From: Chelonoidis abingdonii
Taxonomy: Eukaryota > Chordata > Testudines > Testudinidae
Reading direction: 5' to 3'
Length of the DNA: 64,000 bases
Assembly (NCBI RefSeq): GCF_003597395.2
Contig: NC_133771.1
Location: 62,184,318 to 62,248,317 of the forward strand
Under the pieces are notes generated by a model, which was given only the letters and a program-made list of their open reading frames with translations, did not search any database and was not told the DNA's origin. The position numbers and the translations under genes are program-made. Within the stretch, counting starts at the first letter, position 1. The number at the start of each line of letters is the position of its first letter. Positions 1-11,487 of the stretch are shown here, piece by piece.

Positions 1-1355
1 GCTTGGATCCTAGCTGGGATACCCTGAATTCCGCCCTCACAGCCCCAAACCCAAACTGACCTGCCCCTCCTCCTGCCGGCCGATTCCTTTGTCCCGCTCC
101 CTGGGCACAGGTGCTGACCCTCCTCCCCGCTGTCTGGCTCAGGTTACAGGCTTAAAGATCCTGTCCCTCACCTAAAGACATCCCCTGCTCTCCCATTCCC
201 CACACCGACAGCCCCTACTCCATCACACCCCTTCTTCATTTTCCGAGTCCGCAAACAAATAGAGTTCCTGAGCTCTATTGCTCCTTCACTGGCCTGTCTT
301 CCTCTGCCTGGTTCTCTTAGTCACATTCTTCCACCCTCCACTTTCCTCACCCAGCAGTCTCCGCTCAGAGTTCTTTGGTCCTACTTCCATCTGCAAGTCT
401 GAGCTTTTCCCTTCGGCCTCATCATGTCCTTTCTTTTTTTTTTTTAATTAAATTTAAATTAGGGTTTTTGTCTATGTTTGTTATCTTTCACTCTCCACTC
501 CCAAATCAGAGGATCAGAAGAAAACATTGGGATTTAAAAAATGTGAGGTCTTAGTGGAAAATGTCCTTTACAAACCCGTTATAGGCTCACTGCTTTGAGG
601 TCCTGGGAGGGAGGGCATTCTTACGGGGCCTGTAAAGGCTGACCTTACGGAAGGTGTATACAAAGTTATCCTCCCTTAAGACGCCATCGGAACTGAACCA
701 GTGCCAGTTCAGGTCTTCACATCTGAAATCAAAGGATCAGAGACCCTCAAATCCTTTCACATAAGTAATAGGAGTCTTCTGTTCTACCGTTTATCTCCCT
801 CTCCAAAAAAGAGACTGAGTATAGCACATCTTGGGATTGGAGTTTTGTTAAGCAGCATTCTTCCTACCGAGCCCAGTATACTGAATAATCTTTCTCAAGG
901 TTTGCATTTGTGGGTTTTTTTGTGGTCAAAACCCCATATCTGGGCTGAAACCTCAACTGTTGTTGCAGATAGACTAAACTCATTTCTCCTAGCTCATGAT
1001 GGTGCTGGGGTCTGCTTTAAGCCTTCCCCCAAATAGACTCCTTATTGTCTTTGTTTCTCTGGCACTCCCTAATTCTCAATGGGAGCAGATGATTGAGAAG
1101 CCCATAAGAGGGATAGGCAGAGAGTCTGAGTCTGAGTTGGGGTTGGTGGAGGGAGGCAGTCAGGAGAATGGTATAGGCTGCCTTGGCCTTAGTCCCTGCA
1201 TTTTGGGAGGAGAAGGGGGTATGTTGAATCTTCTTGTTGCAGCAGCAGCTCAGGATTCAGCCTGGATTTGAAGTTAACATTCATATCTATCAGAATTTGC
1301 CAGAATTGGAATAGAAACAGGTAAGTTGAGCTAAAATGTATTGAGGCTGACTGCA
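1..1355. other. No gene seen; intergenic DNA
   Basis: I see no exon with credible splice signals, RNA gene or clear repeat family here. The short open frames at 701-1036 and 996-1271 have no recognisable domain and normal random-ORF length. Confidence 0.5.
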
Positions 1356-2240
1356 CAGGGCCGGCTTTAGGAAGTGCGGGGCCCAATTCGAACATTTTCA
1401 ACGGGACCCTGGCAGGGATGACTTAAAAAAAAAAAAAAAAAAAAAAAAAAGCCTTTTATTTCTTCCATGTATTATTTACTTTCCATAACTATATAAATAA
1501 TACAATTATATATTATTATGTAAATTGCATCATATATGCTGTTGATTGGCTATTAATGACCACCATTTCACATGTGTGGGTCCCCGCCACTCCCTGCAGG
1601 GTGCAATGTGTGGATCCCAGTGCTCCCTGCCCCCTCCTGAAGCAAGTGTGCAGGGTTACTGCCTGAGAACTGCCAGGACAGCAGTGGACATTGGGGCTGG
1701 CTGGAGAGTAGGGCAGAGGGCTGACTGGAGGTAGGGTCTAGCTGCAGGCAGGCAAGGGGTACAGGGCTGCGCTTTGGAGACAGTGGGTGTTGGGGTGGCT
1801 TGGCTTCAGGGCAGTGGGCCGCAGGGGATGCAGAGGGGTTGGGTATGAGCTGGAGACGGAGTGTGCAGGACTGGCTCGGCTTTCAGGCAGGGGGCTGCAG
1901 CAGGTATGCGCTGGAGACAGGGCAGGGAAGTGGAGGGCCTGGTGGTGTTGTGGCAGGTGTGCCAGGGCTGGTGCGGCCCGCGGCTGTGTGTGGGATTGTT
2001 GGCTTTTTGAGCATGGGCCACAGAGGTGGTGCCAAGGGTTGGCTGGAGACTAGGGCAGGGGTTGGCGGTAGGGGCTGGATGTGGGCACGGGGTGCAGAAG
2101 CTGGCTGCAGGCAGGGGGCAGGGCTGGTGTGGGCAGGCAGGAGTGGCAGCAGAGGCAAGCTGGAGCCCTACCTTTAAATAGCCCCCAAGGCTTCCTGCTA
2201 TCCCAGGGCCTGGAGGTTATTTAAAAGGCCTGGGGCCTCC
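1356..2240 (+). repeat. Old interspersed repeat with hAT-like left end and GA-rich tandem interior
   Basis: The block opens at 1356 with CAGGGCCGGCTTTAG, the terminal motif shared by the MITEs at 30265 and 40370. An A-run follows at 1425-1450, then an AT-rich stretch to about 1560. From about 1700 to 2170 there is a degenerate tandem array built on units such as GCTGGAGACAGGGCAG and GGGGCTGGCTGCAGGCAGG. A matching right terminal repeat was not found, so the right edge is approximate. Open frames occur here on both strands (1787-2177, 1806-2158), as expected of a GC-skewed repeat rather than of a gene. The family assignment is inferred from the terminal motif only. Confidence 0.5.
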
Positions 2241-2279
2241 CCTGCTTTCATACCCCACCTCCCCGGACCTTTTAAATCG

Positions 2280-2500
2280 CACGCGGGAGTCACGCTGGAG
2301 CTAATCAATGGAGCTTAAGGGCATCTGGTGCATGCATTCTATCAAGGTTCCTATTGTCAGGCCTGAGAAAAGGAGCAAGGGGGCTCCGGTACATTAAATA
2401 AATATGCAACGAGCGTAGCGGCACTAAAGCGGACCCCCACTCGACAGTATCCCCAGGCTTCGGGGCTATATTTAAAGGAGCTCCAGAGTCTCAGCCGGGA
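2280..2500 (+). promoter_or_regulatory. Probable promoter of gene A (TATA-like box, CpG-rich)
   Basis: CpG density rises sharply from about 2275 and stays high to about 2970. A TATA-like sequence, TATATTTAAA, lies at 2467-2476, which would put transcription start near 2495-2505. A Kozak-consistent ATG and a good splice donor follow downstream. The start site is inferred from spacing alone. Confidence 0.5.
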
Positions 2501-2549
2501 GGCTGTAGGCTGACGCAGTCCGCAGAGGCCCGCCGGTAGAGACGAGGAT

Positions 2550-2910
2550 ATGCAGGGCGGCTCCCGCTACCGGACCAGCGGCATCACAGCGGCCGGAGAG
2601 CCTGGAGGTTGCAGGCGGTGCACCGCTCGGGCATCGCATACGGCCCGTGGGGCGGGATCTGCGAGACGGGGGGGGCCGGGACGGCGGCGGGAGCTTGCCC
2701 GCTCCGTAGAGGGCTCCAAGAGCGGGTGCTGCTGCTTGCTGGAGAGCGGCCACATGGGAGCTCCGCGAGCCTGGCCCGGTCTCAGGCCGGGTGGGGACTA
2801 CCAGTCGGGGAGAGCCGGCTTGGGGTGGGCAAGCACGCCCTCCCATCGGCGCTCTGGGATGCAGGGAGCGGGCGCCATGGAAGGACCCGTGAGACAGACT
2901 TGCAACCCCG
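2550..2910 (+). CDS. Probable first coding exon of gene A (partial, unidentified protein)
   Basis: The block lies in a CpG-rich island just downstream of a TATA-like box and ends at a clean donor (CCCCG|GTAAGAAA, junction 2910/2911). Two in-frame starts exist. The ATG at 2877 has a strong Kozak context (GCGCCATGG) and gives 11 residues, MEGPVRQTCNP, before the donor in phase 1. The upstream ATG at 2550 has a weaker context; its frame stays open for 120 codons and would add a Gly/Arg/Ser-rich, low-complexity leader. I prefer 2877 as the start, with 2550-2876 as 5' UTR. No known family is recognisable. The next exon could not be placed with confidence: neither block at 6585-6898 matches this phase. 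Open frames on the minus strand here are GC-rich shadows. Confidence 0.4.
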
Positions 2911-5900
2911 GTAAGAAAAAAAGAAATATAAAAGATGATATAGGCGCGCGGGCCGACTCCAGGGAATCGTGACTGAATCGAGCCTAAAGCCGACCGGAGA
3001 CTGGAGCATAGAAACCTTGTAAGTAAGGCACAGCCAAGGGAAATGTGCATGACACTGATGGCCAGAGACAGTTACCATCTAAGAATCCTCACTTGCATAC
3101 AACATGCATTGGTGAGTTGGCTAGTTCCCTCCAAAAATAATTTTAAATAATTATGACTGTACTATATACTTATGTCTTGATGAAAAGCACTCCATCAGGT
3201 AGGTTTCGCTGAGTTCCTGAAAGAAACATGAGGAGGCGAGGAATAGATTAATGCTAGCTGAAAGTTTTGATATTAGCAAATTACTTTAATTCGTTTTAAT
3301 CGGGAGTAAACATGCTACAACTTGATAGTATCCTTGTTCTTAACGTAAAGCATCTGTAAAAAATATATAGTCAAGCTAATTATTTATCTCGCATCCATTT
3401 GAAAAAGCAGTCAGCCTATAAACCAAATTTATTTTTTTTTATTAGCAAGCAGCGAGTCGACGAGTCTTGTGAATGATAATGTTAATTCGAAGTTGGTAGC
3501 ACGTCGGTGGCTCTGAAAGCCAACGTTTCGTATACCAGTGAATTCATAAGATGTACCTGATTGAACGAGTTCAACTAATAATGTACAATAGATCAGCACT
3601 ACAGAGGGTTCACTCGACTTATGATAAGATGCTCGCTAACATAGTTCTTATATATTTTTATGAGATTTCGTATTTTCGCAGTATAATCTACGTGATTGGT
3701 GTGTACGACTCCTTATGCACTGATAGATATCCTTTGAGTTGTGTCTAATGGATGACAGACTTGCTTAAAGCCATCGATAGATCATTTTTTTTCTATAACT
3801 TTTCTAGTGATCTTGTAGTTAGAGCCCAATAGCAAACACTTGAAGATATGTACTTAGGTGCCTTCCTATTTTAGCAACAATACAATAGGTTGACTTTACA
3901 TTCAACATGGCAGTAGATAGATTCGAATAAGATGCCTTAGTTTGGGCATCTCTCAATTAGCTGGGAGAGCAGGAGATAGATATTACATATATGTAAAAGC
4001 TAAAAATATGTAATAGGGTCTCCATTCTTTTGCAGAAATCATTCGTGCAGTTGGTCGTATCTTTGTAGCACTCTATTCCTGACTTCCTGTCAGGTGTTAA
4101 TTTCCTTTGCTTTGTTTCAGAACGGTCACAACATGAAAATCTGTTACTCTATAATTGCTTTTCACTAAAACATTTCCTTCTATTCAAGCATTCCAAACCG
4201 AAGAAATACCATTGAACTTGTTGCTTATCACTAGCCTTTAAGTTAGTTCACATTTTAAGTGGATAAAAATGTAGGCTCCTAAAGTCATAAATACTTTTCA
4301 ATTAGCATTTGATGTCTTTACAGCGTCCTTCTTCTTTCTCTACTTTTTAATCCTATATTTTCCTTCCTCGTTCCTTCGTGTTATGTTATATACTACAAGA
4401 AGGGAAAAAAATGCAAGCATGTTATAATAGTATAACATAAAACTTACAGTAACAAATACATAATGGTTTAATGCATGTATATCATCCATAATTAATTATA
4501 TTTTATGCCCTATTTATAACAGCAGAAATAAACCTAACTTGTGAGATCTAAGAATATCACAGCTTGAGGTGCAATGACTTCAAGTTATGGTTTGAAATGA
4601 AATACCCCATGCAGATGGTGATCGCCCCCCTTCGATACTGCTCCCTCCCAAAACAAAAAGGCTTAATGTGCCATGGATTACCTTTAGCACTCTTAACTCT
4701 AGTATATCTGTAGAAATGGATACATCACTTTAAAAGCCATAAACTCTTTAATATCATCACACATAACCATGAGGTCCCTCTTACTAACAAGATCCTCAAA
4801 GTGTCATGTCAAAATCTTGGTTTAACAACAAAAAAAATAATTTGGGGGTTTCGTTTCTTCATTATTTTAAAATGCGCCTCTTTCCTAAAACAATACTTTA
4901 ATATTTAAAAACCTCTTGCTCGTGTAAGTAATTTACCTTTTTTCGAAGTTTAAAAGCTATGGAATTCAAAAATGTTTACAGTTACTAGGCTACCATCTTT
5001 ATTTTTGCTATAAACATGATTAAATATTTCCATTCTACTTTGAAAAGTAGTTACTTGCAGTAGTATCATCTATAAAAATATAATATGTAATACAAAACAA
5101 TTTTTGCAGTATCTGAACATTGCATTTGTTTTCTGTTGTTGGGAGTAGGCTATTTATTTGGGTACATGAATACAAGGACAAGTTATCTCCACTGTTAGCA
5201 GTGATAAGTATATGAACCAGTAACAAATATTAGTGCAATCTAACTTTTTCAAAAGGTGTTTTGCCAGATTTTTTTTTTTTAAATGACTTTTCTTTTGCTT
5301 CAGCTTTTACTGCCATGGTTGGAAAGTCCTGGAAAACTAAATGCTCATGCAAAACCTTTTTTTTTTCTTTCTGTTTTTGGTTCACTGAGTGAGTTGAAAA
5401 GGTAGTTAGGTTTTTTTCCCCCAAATATGGAGAAGTGTGTTTTTTTTAAGTGCAGACATTTGTTATGCCATTGTACTGACCTACAACTTAAAGCAGTAAA
5501 TGAGTTTCTGAAATATTTGGTTATATTACTTATTAAAAAAGAGGACATTGTCATTTTGATACTGACTATATATAAATGTGTATATTAAATCATTAACTGT
5601 ATTTCTGTTGCAGTTATCTGACAATGTGTACTCTACATTTTCTTCAGTGTTTTGTTTGCTGTTTTCATAAAGGGACATTGTCAACTTGAAATCTAGTCAA
5701 TTTAATAAAAAAAAGTTTAGTAGTATAAGAGATGGAATCTTGGGAATTTACAACTGCATTTATTTTAAATGTCCTCCTTTTCCCTATTGCTGTGTGAAAG
5801 ATCCACACAGAAATCAAAATCGATGAAGGCCTAATCCAGCTAAGTGCTTAAGCACATGCTTCATTTCCAGGATTCAAGTAGTGCCATTAATTTCAATGGG

Positions 5901-6062
5901 GTTAGTCACATAATTAAAGTTCTGGTAGAGCACTTCAATGACTGTACAAGAAGATCAGTGGTACTCAGTTTTGTGAAATGCCCATAGTTACACACTGGAA
6001 GAATAGAGTAAGTTTTCTCTAATCTTTCAGTGAGAGTATCTTTAGGCCTTATGTATAACAAA
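2911..6062. other. Probable intron 1 of gene A; no gene seen
   Basis: AT-rich sequence with no recognisable exon or RNA gene. One old repeat fragment lies at about 5829-5933. The rest shows nothing I can name. Confidence 0.4.
5829..5933 (+). repeat. Fossil palindromic MITE fragment
   Basis: The segment has the recurring amniote pattern 'aggcctaatccagctaag ... gcttaagcacatgcttc ... attaatttcaatgggg', diverged from the common repeat with 'tgcttaagcacatgctt' and 'tcaatgggact' cores. Recognition is by memory of the family's look; both ends are degraded. Confidence 0.45.
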
Positions 6063-6342
6063 GGGTATGTCTACACTGCAAAGAAAAACCCTTGGCAGTG
6101 AGTCTCAGAGCCTGGGTCAATTTACTCAGGCTAGAAAGAGCAGTGTCGGCATTCCTGCTTGGGTTTGAGCCTGGGCTGTGAAACCTAGCAAGAGGGAAGT
6201 GTCTCGGAGCCTGGGCTTCAGCCTGAGCAGTGACATCTACGCTGTTATTTCTAGCCCTGCAGCTCAAGACCTGCGAGCCTGAAGTCAGTTGACCCAAGCT
6301 TTGAGATCAGCGCAAAAAGTTTCTCTTTGCAGTGTAGACCTA
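6063..6342. mobile_element. Short inverted-repeat element (MITE)
   Basis: The left end (GGGTATGTCTACACTGCAAAG, from 6063) is mirrored at the right end by CTTTGCAGTGTAGACCTA at about 6325-6342, giving terminal inverted repeats of about 18 bp around a 280-bp non-coding body. 'TGTCTACACTGC'-type termini recur in this window (about 42405, 42600) and are common in turtle and crocodile genomes. No transposase is present. The open frame 6049-6297 on the minus strand is incidental. Confidence 0.65.
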
Positions 6343-6584
6343 TCTAATAAGTAAATAATTTTCAGACACAATGTGATTCTTTAAAATTGGCACTTTTAAA
6401 TAGCCACTAAAGCTTTCTGGACTTAGTGAAATGTTAAATCTAGAGAAAACTTATTTTGCACTTATACTGACTTCAAAGCAAGTTGTAATATAACTTTTCG
6501 TGCTTTTCTAATTGTTATAAAATACTCAGTACTTCTCAGAGTGTGTGTTTAAAAAAAAAAAAAAAAAACTTTTCTCATTCACAG

Positions 6585-6659
6585 ACCCTGCATTCTAGCA
6601 TTCTGCTCTATGGACTCCCTGAGAGGCCTTCCCGGTCAATGTTGTGAAAATATTAAGGA
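6585..6659 (+). CDS. Candidate small exon (gene A or an alternative 5' exon)
   Basis: A 75-bp block lies between an acceptor (TTCTCATTCACAG, ending 6584) and a near-perfect donor (AAGGA|GTAAGTTC). One frame is fully open, including M-D-S-L-R-G-L-P-G-Q from an ATG at 6610. It requires the upstream exon to end in phase 2, which the exon at 2910 (phase 1) does not. This could therefore be an alternative first coding exon with the ATG at 6610, or it could be preceded by an exon I did not find. The intron to the next block is only 91 bp. No family recognised. Confidence 0.3.
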
Positions 6660-6750
6660 GTAAGTTCTAACATGTAATCCATTTTTTCAAAAGTTTTTAA
6701 CATTCCATAAGGAGAAGAAAGGTCTTGATTTCTGTATACCTTTGTCACAG

Positions 6751-6898
6751 ATATTTGGAAGTAGAATGGGAAGTCAGAAAAGGCAGTAAAGAAGTTTCTC
6801 CAAAGATGTCATGAAGGCTCTAATTCAAAAGTGCCACAACAGAACAACTTCAGTGTTGTGGAGTGTATGACTGCAATATGTGGAGAGCTCTTTTTGAG
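6751..6898 (+). pseudogene. Candidate exon with an internal frame break
   Basis: A 148-bp block follows an acceptor (ACCTTTGTCACAG, ending 6750) and ends at a perfect donor (TTGAG|GTAAGTTAC). Joined in phase to the block at 6585-6659, it reads about 20 protein-like residues and then meets a TGA near 6813. From about 6790 another frame stays open to the donor and also looks protein-like (KKFLQRCHEGSNSK..., then FSVVECMTAICGELF). A single small indel would reconcile the two halves, so this may be a decayed exon, a sequencing error or a coincidence. The protein is not recognised. Good splice sites are the main support. Confidence 0.25.
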
Positions 6899-7058
6899 GT
6901 AAGTTACTTGTTCTGTCATGGTATTTATTTGTATCCTGCATAGTCAAATAAAACGTATTCAAAGAATGGAAGCATTCCAGTGCAACAGTGATTTATGGGT
7001 GTGTGTAAATAAGTTTGCAAGATGAAACAAATCCATTTGGAAAGACAATAGTTCTTTT

Positions 7059-7224
7059 TCGCAGAGATGTCCTTGTGGGTGCTCCACTCTAGGTGGTCGG
7101 TGCCACCCTTGCGCCTTTGATCGGAGATTTTCAGCAGTCTCGTACGGCCACGCAGCTCAGAGCCTGGCCCCGCTCTGAGTATACCTCTAGTGAGCATACG
7201 CGGTCGTTCCCTCAGTTCCTTCTT
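7059..7224 (+). repeat. Left inverted terminal repeat of DIRS element 1
   Basis: Sequence such as GTGGGTGCTCCACTCTAGG and GCGCCTTTGATCGGAGATTT reappears as its reverse complement near the right end (12780-12835). Homology continues through the 'gctctgagtatacctctagtgagcat' area to CCCTCAGTTCCTTC at about 7209-7222. Confidence 0.85.
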
Positions 7225-8858
7225 TACCATCCCCGGTTTGAGACGGAGCTCAGCAGACTCCTTAAAGAATTTCTTTCCTCATCTTACATAACTTGTAGTT
7301 AGACAGTTTCTTGTTAGTTAGTTGTTAGTTAGTGTTTACTTACCCTTTTTCTACTGTAAGAAAAAAAAATTGTTTTTTCAGCTGCTTCAGATATGCCTGA
7401 CTCACAGGCTTTAAGGCTGCTCCTCTTGTAAGGACGCTATCCCTCTCTCAATGGAATTCACAGTGCATAAATGTTTGGGGGAGACCATATTCCCAAAAAT
7501 GTGCTCACTAGCACTGAACTAAGCCCAGAGTGAGAAAGACGAGAGCCTAAAACTTTAAACTTATTCTACTTCAAAATTGCTAGGGTCCGCCTCAGACCCT
7601 GGCGCGGACTCTGCCTCCATCACCGACACAGCTCTCTCCTCTAAAAAAGCAGAAGAAAGCAGCAGAAAGAGGCAAGCTTTTCTGTTCAAATTCAAAAGAA
7701 GTCCTTAGACACAAACCTTCTCCAGTCAGATCCACAATCTCCTACCGGTGCTCCCCACCTGAGCACTTTCAACGAGCCGGGCTCCTCCTTGGCACTGCGT
7801 TAAAACCACCTGTGCTTTCTACGGCGGCACGAAGCTCCGGTGCCGAGGCAACAGGCTTTCAGTTGCCTGCCTCGATTATGGCACTATCGCATTGCGATGA
7901 ACACGGTGCCGACATTCAGGACCCCCTGAGCACCGCACGCCATGCTATTAATAGCACAGCACTGACTCTGGCACCAGCATTAACAGCGCTACTTGCACAG
8001 AGCCAAGACTAAGAACCCGGTGCGAGCCTGGTTCCCTCACAGCAATTCTATCAGCCTTCACCTTCAGCTGTCTAAGTGCTGCCATTTACCCAGTCAAGTG
8101 ACTCTTAGTGTCACCTACGCTGCAATCGCCCTTCCTTAAAGACTGCTTTCTCCCTTACAAATTGATTCAGGGTCTGAACAGCCTTTCTCCAGCTGAGGAA
8201 GGTTCGAACTCGGTGAGTTTTCAAGGCAATCAGAATCATCCTCGGAGCCTGGTCACCTGCGGCACAGGAAGAATCTGGCTCCAGACTAATCCTTGAGACC
8301 CTGCCTCCTGTGTGTTAACCCCTGGATGGCAACCTATGCCTTTTCTTACCACCCCATGGCGTATTGGCCCCATGGGCATCTTTCCCCTCAGCAGCACACC
8401 CACTAATTCAAATCCGACGAGACCGAACATCCAAAATGTATGACTCACTGCGGCACCCTCCCATTCGCAAGGACAATTAACCTGCTCCTGATCCCAGTAC
8501 TAACTGAAGTAACCTAACTGAAAGGTAAAGGCCTGAAGAAGCTTTACTTCTCTCCAACCTTACTCCTCCAACGATTTTTTCAAAATTCCAGGATCTCTCT
8601 TAAAAAGGTTGCAGCGAGCTTTAAAATCAATCTAGTAGGAGTACCGGACCACAACATGAGTTAACGGACGTCCTGCAAACCCTTTCTTTCATCCAGACCT
8701 CGCATTACTAATCAAATGCAGCCCTTCTGGAACTGTAACCATTCTGCAGGCTCCAAGCCATAAGCCAGCCTACCTGCAACAAGCGGACCGTAAATACTTT
8801 CTTCCTCTAAGGGCTCTGAATTCTTTTTCTCAACATCTGCCACCTAAACTCACTGGTA

Positions 8859-9541
8859 GTGGATGCAGCCAATCAAGGAACAACAACAGTATTTCTGCCA
8901 TACCCAGCCAACAAGGAAGGCAAATGCTTAGACCTGCTGGGTCGCAAGTGTATGCCTCTTCAACCTTACAATTTTCGAATTGCCAATTATACCGCAATTC
9001 TGGCAAAGTACAACCATAGAAACTATAACAAGTTCATGGACTTTATTGAACACATTCCAGACAAGAAGAAACAACAGTTTACAGCTTTAGTTTCGAGGGC
9101 CAAATCATATCACATCACGGTCTCTTCAAGCAGCTCTGGATGCAGCCAATACCGCAGCAAGATCGACCGCTACGCCGTGGTCATGCGTCGAGGTTCATGG
9201 CTCTCCTCTTCCTCTCTTCCTTGCGCGAGGTTCAGAGCACCATAGAGGATCTTCCTTTTGATGGTGATAAACTCTTTGCTTCCACCACGAATGAGGTGCT
9301 CCACTCAATGAAGGACTCAAGGGCAACTCTTCGATCCTTAGGCATCCAAACCCCTACAGCAGAAGGCGACAGTACAGATATCAACCTTACCACCGTTTGC
9401 GCTACCCCTCATATACTCAGCATTTCCCAAGATCTCAGGATCAACAACAGCAACACCAACCACCAGAGATCCAGATACCAGCGGCATCGCCCCAATTCTT
9501 CCGGGATGCCCCAACTTCCTCCATCTAATAAGCAGATTTGA
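8859..9541 (+). pseudogene. DIRS Gag-like ORF1 remnant (element 1)
   Basis: Two overlapping frames (8859-9245 and 9140-9541) together read as one Gag-like region. The strongest block is K-C-L-D-L-L-G-R-K followed by N-F-R-I-A-N-Y-T-A-I-L-A-K-Y-N. Related versions occur in the other two DIRS copies here (near 21830 and at 30066), which supports homology. A frameshift around 9140-9240 breaks it. The N-terminal part upstream (from about 7400) is too decayed to delimit. In active elements this protein packages the RNA. Confidence 0.65.
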
Positions 9542-9638
9542 ACCTTTGGTCGGGGTCTCGTAAACATCATCCCCAACTTCAGCGTATGCACTGCCTACAA
9601 CTATCTTTGGACACTGCCTACAGCCATTTTTCGCACCA

Positions 9639-11165
9639 ATGGCAGAATATTACCACCGACAAGTGGGTTCTAGAGGTCATCACAAACTGGGTATTCTATC
9701 CCCTTCCTCTCCTTATCTCCACCCACCCATCCTCCCCGTCCCTCTCAGGACACCTTCACGAGCTACACCTCCAGCAAGAAGTACACATCTCTTCACCTGG
9801 GGGCTATTGAACTCGTGCCCGAATGCCACAAGGGGAAAGGGTTTACTACTCCCCTTATTTCTTAACAGAAAAGAAACTGGAGGATGGCGACCGATCCTCG
9901 ACCTCAGGAGGCTCAACAAATTTATCAAAAAAGCAAAAGTTCAAGATGGTTACTCTCACCCATAATTCCAGCCCTGGAGCAGGCGATTGGTTTTCAGCCC
10001 TCGACCTACAAGACGCCTACTTTCACGTCACTATCACCCGGCCCACAGACGTTTTCTTCGTTTTACCCTCGGCTCAACGCATTTCCAATACAGAGTTCTA
10101 CCATTCGGCCTTTCCACTGCCCCTCAGTTTTCTCCAAGCTCCTAGTGGTAGTCACTGCCTACCTCAGGAAAAAGGAGTCATAATATTCCCTTACCTCGAC
10201 ATTGCCTCCTCAAGGCCTCCACGTTCGACGAGGCCCTCTGCTTCACACAAACTCACCATCGATTGCTTCCAGTCCCTGGGCCTGCAAATAAACAAAAACA
10301 AATCCACATTAAGTCCTACCCAGCACCTGGAGTTTATAGGAGCGAGCCTCGACTCCACAACCGGACTGGCATCTCTCCCACCCGACCGATTCAATACCAT
10401 AAAACTGCTGGCTACGAGACTTCGCAACAGCCCCGGTCACCGCCCGAGACTGCCTCCAACTACTAGGGCACATGGCCTCGTGCACCTTTCTGGGTCCAGA
10501 ATGCACGTCTCTACATGAGGTGCTTCCAAGCTTGGCTGGCCACGGTTTACAAACCAAACGTGCACTCATAAACAAACACCTTGGCCATACCCTTACCAAG
10601 TCAAAGACTCTCTCATATGGTGGACAGTCCCCTACAACCTCTGCTCTGGAGTCCCCTTCCTCCAGACCTCCCCAACTCTGATAATGGCGACCGATGCATC
10701 CCTCATGGGCTGGGGGCACATCTCTCACCAAACAGTCCACAGGCTATGGTCTCATTCTGAGACCTCCCTGCACATAAATGTTCTAGAAACTTCGAGCTAT
10801 ATGGAATGCCTGCTGCTGCTTCCTTCCACTAATCAAGAATCAGCATGTACGCATAATGACAGACAACATTGCCTGCATGTTCTACGTAAACAGACAAGGA
10901 GGGGGAAGATCGTTCCCACTCTCTTTTCAGAGGCCATAAAACTCTGGAATTGGTGCCTTGCGAACCACATCCGCATATCAGCTGCTTATCTCCCAGGGTG
11001 ATGAACACCACTGCCAATGAGTTAAGCAGACGTTTCCCTTCGGAGCACGAATGGGAGATAGACGAGGAATCATTTACAACATATTTCGCACTTGGGTCCC
11101 CAACCATAGATCTCTTTGCAACCGCGAAAAACACAAATGCCTCAATTTTTGCTCCAGGGCGGACT
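9639..11165 (+). pseudogene. DIRS reverse transcriptase / RNase H remnant (element 1)
   Basis: The reverse transcriptase starts with a recognisable N-terminal block (G-G-W-R-P-I-L-D-L-R-R-L-N, about 9870-9910). The first catalytic-aspartate block follows, W-F-S-A-L-D-L-Q-D-A-Y-F-H-V, at about 9988-10029. The Y-L-D-D-type box is at about 10192-10203, but the second aspartate is lost where the frame slips. The thumb region includes L-G-L-Q-I-N-K-N-K-S. RNase H begins at about 10684 with A-T-D-A-S-L-M-G-W-G. A further DIRS-typical block, E-L-S-R-R-F...H-E-W-E-I followed by P-T-I-D-L-F-A-T, runs at about 11020-11130. Several frame changes and stops separate these blocks, so no polymerase can be made. 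It would copy the element's RNA into circular DNA. Confidence 0.85.
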
Positions 11166-11487
11166 GGGCAAACACTCCCTCGGAGATGCATTCATGATCC
11201 CATGGCACCGGGACTTAGCTTATGCATTTCCCCCAATACCATTGCTCAACAGGGTCCTCACAAAGATACGAACAGATCTTGCCAGGGTATCTTGATCGCA
11301 CCTTCATGGCCGAGACAACCGGTTCCCTTTCCTCACCAGAATGTCAATTCAACCACCGATCTCCCTGCCTCTCATCCCGAACCTTTTATCACAGCAACAC
11401 GGCCGGCTTCTTCACCCCAATCTCTCCATGCTTCATCTCAAAGCCTGGTACTGCATGGTTCTCCCAACGAGAACTAGACTGTTCTGA

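Noticed and set aside
3440..3760. Unusual CpG-containing AT-rich stretch with a 65-codon frame at 3551-3748
   Set aside because: It looks different from its surroundings, but no repeat, splice signals or protein similarity could be found.
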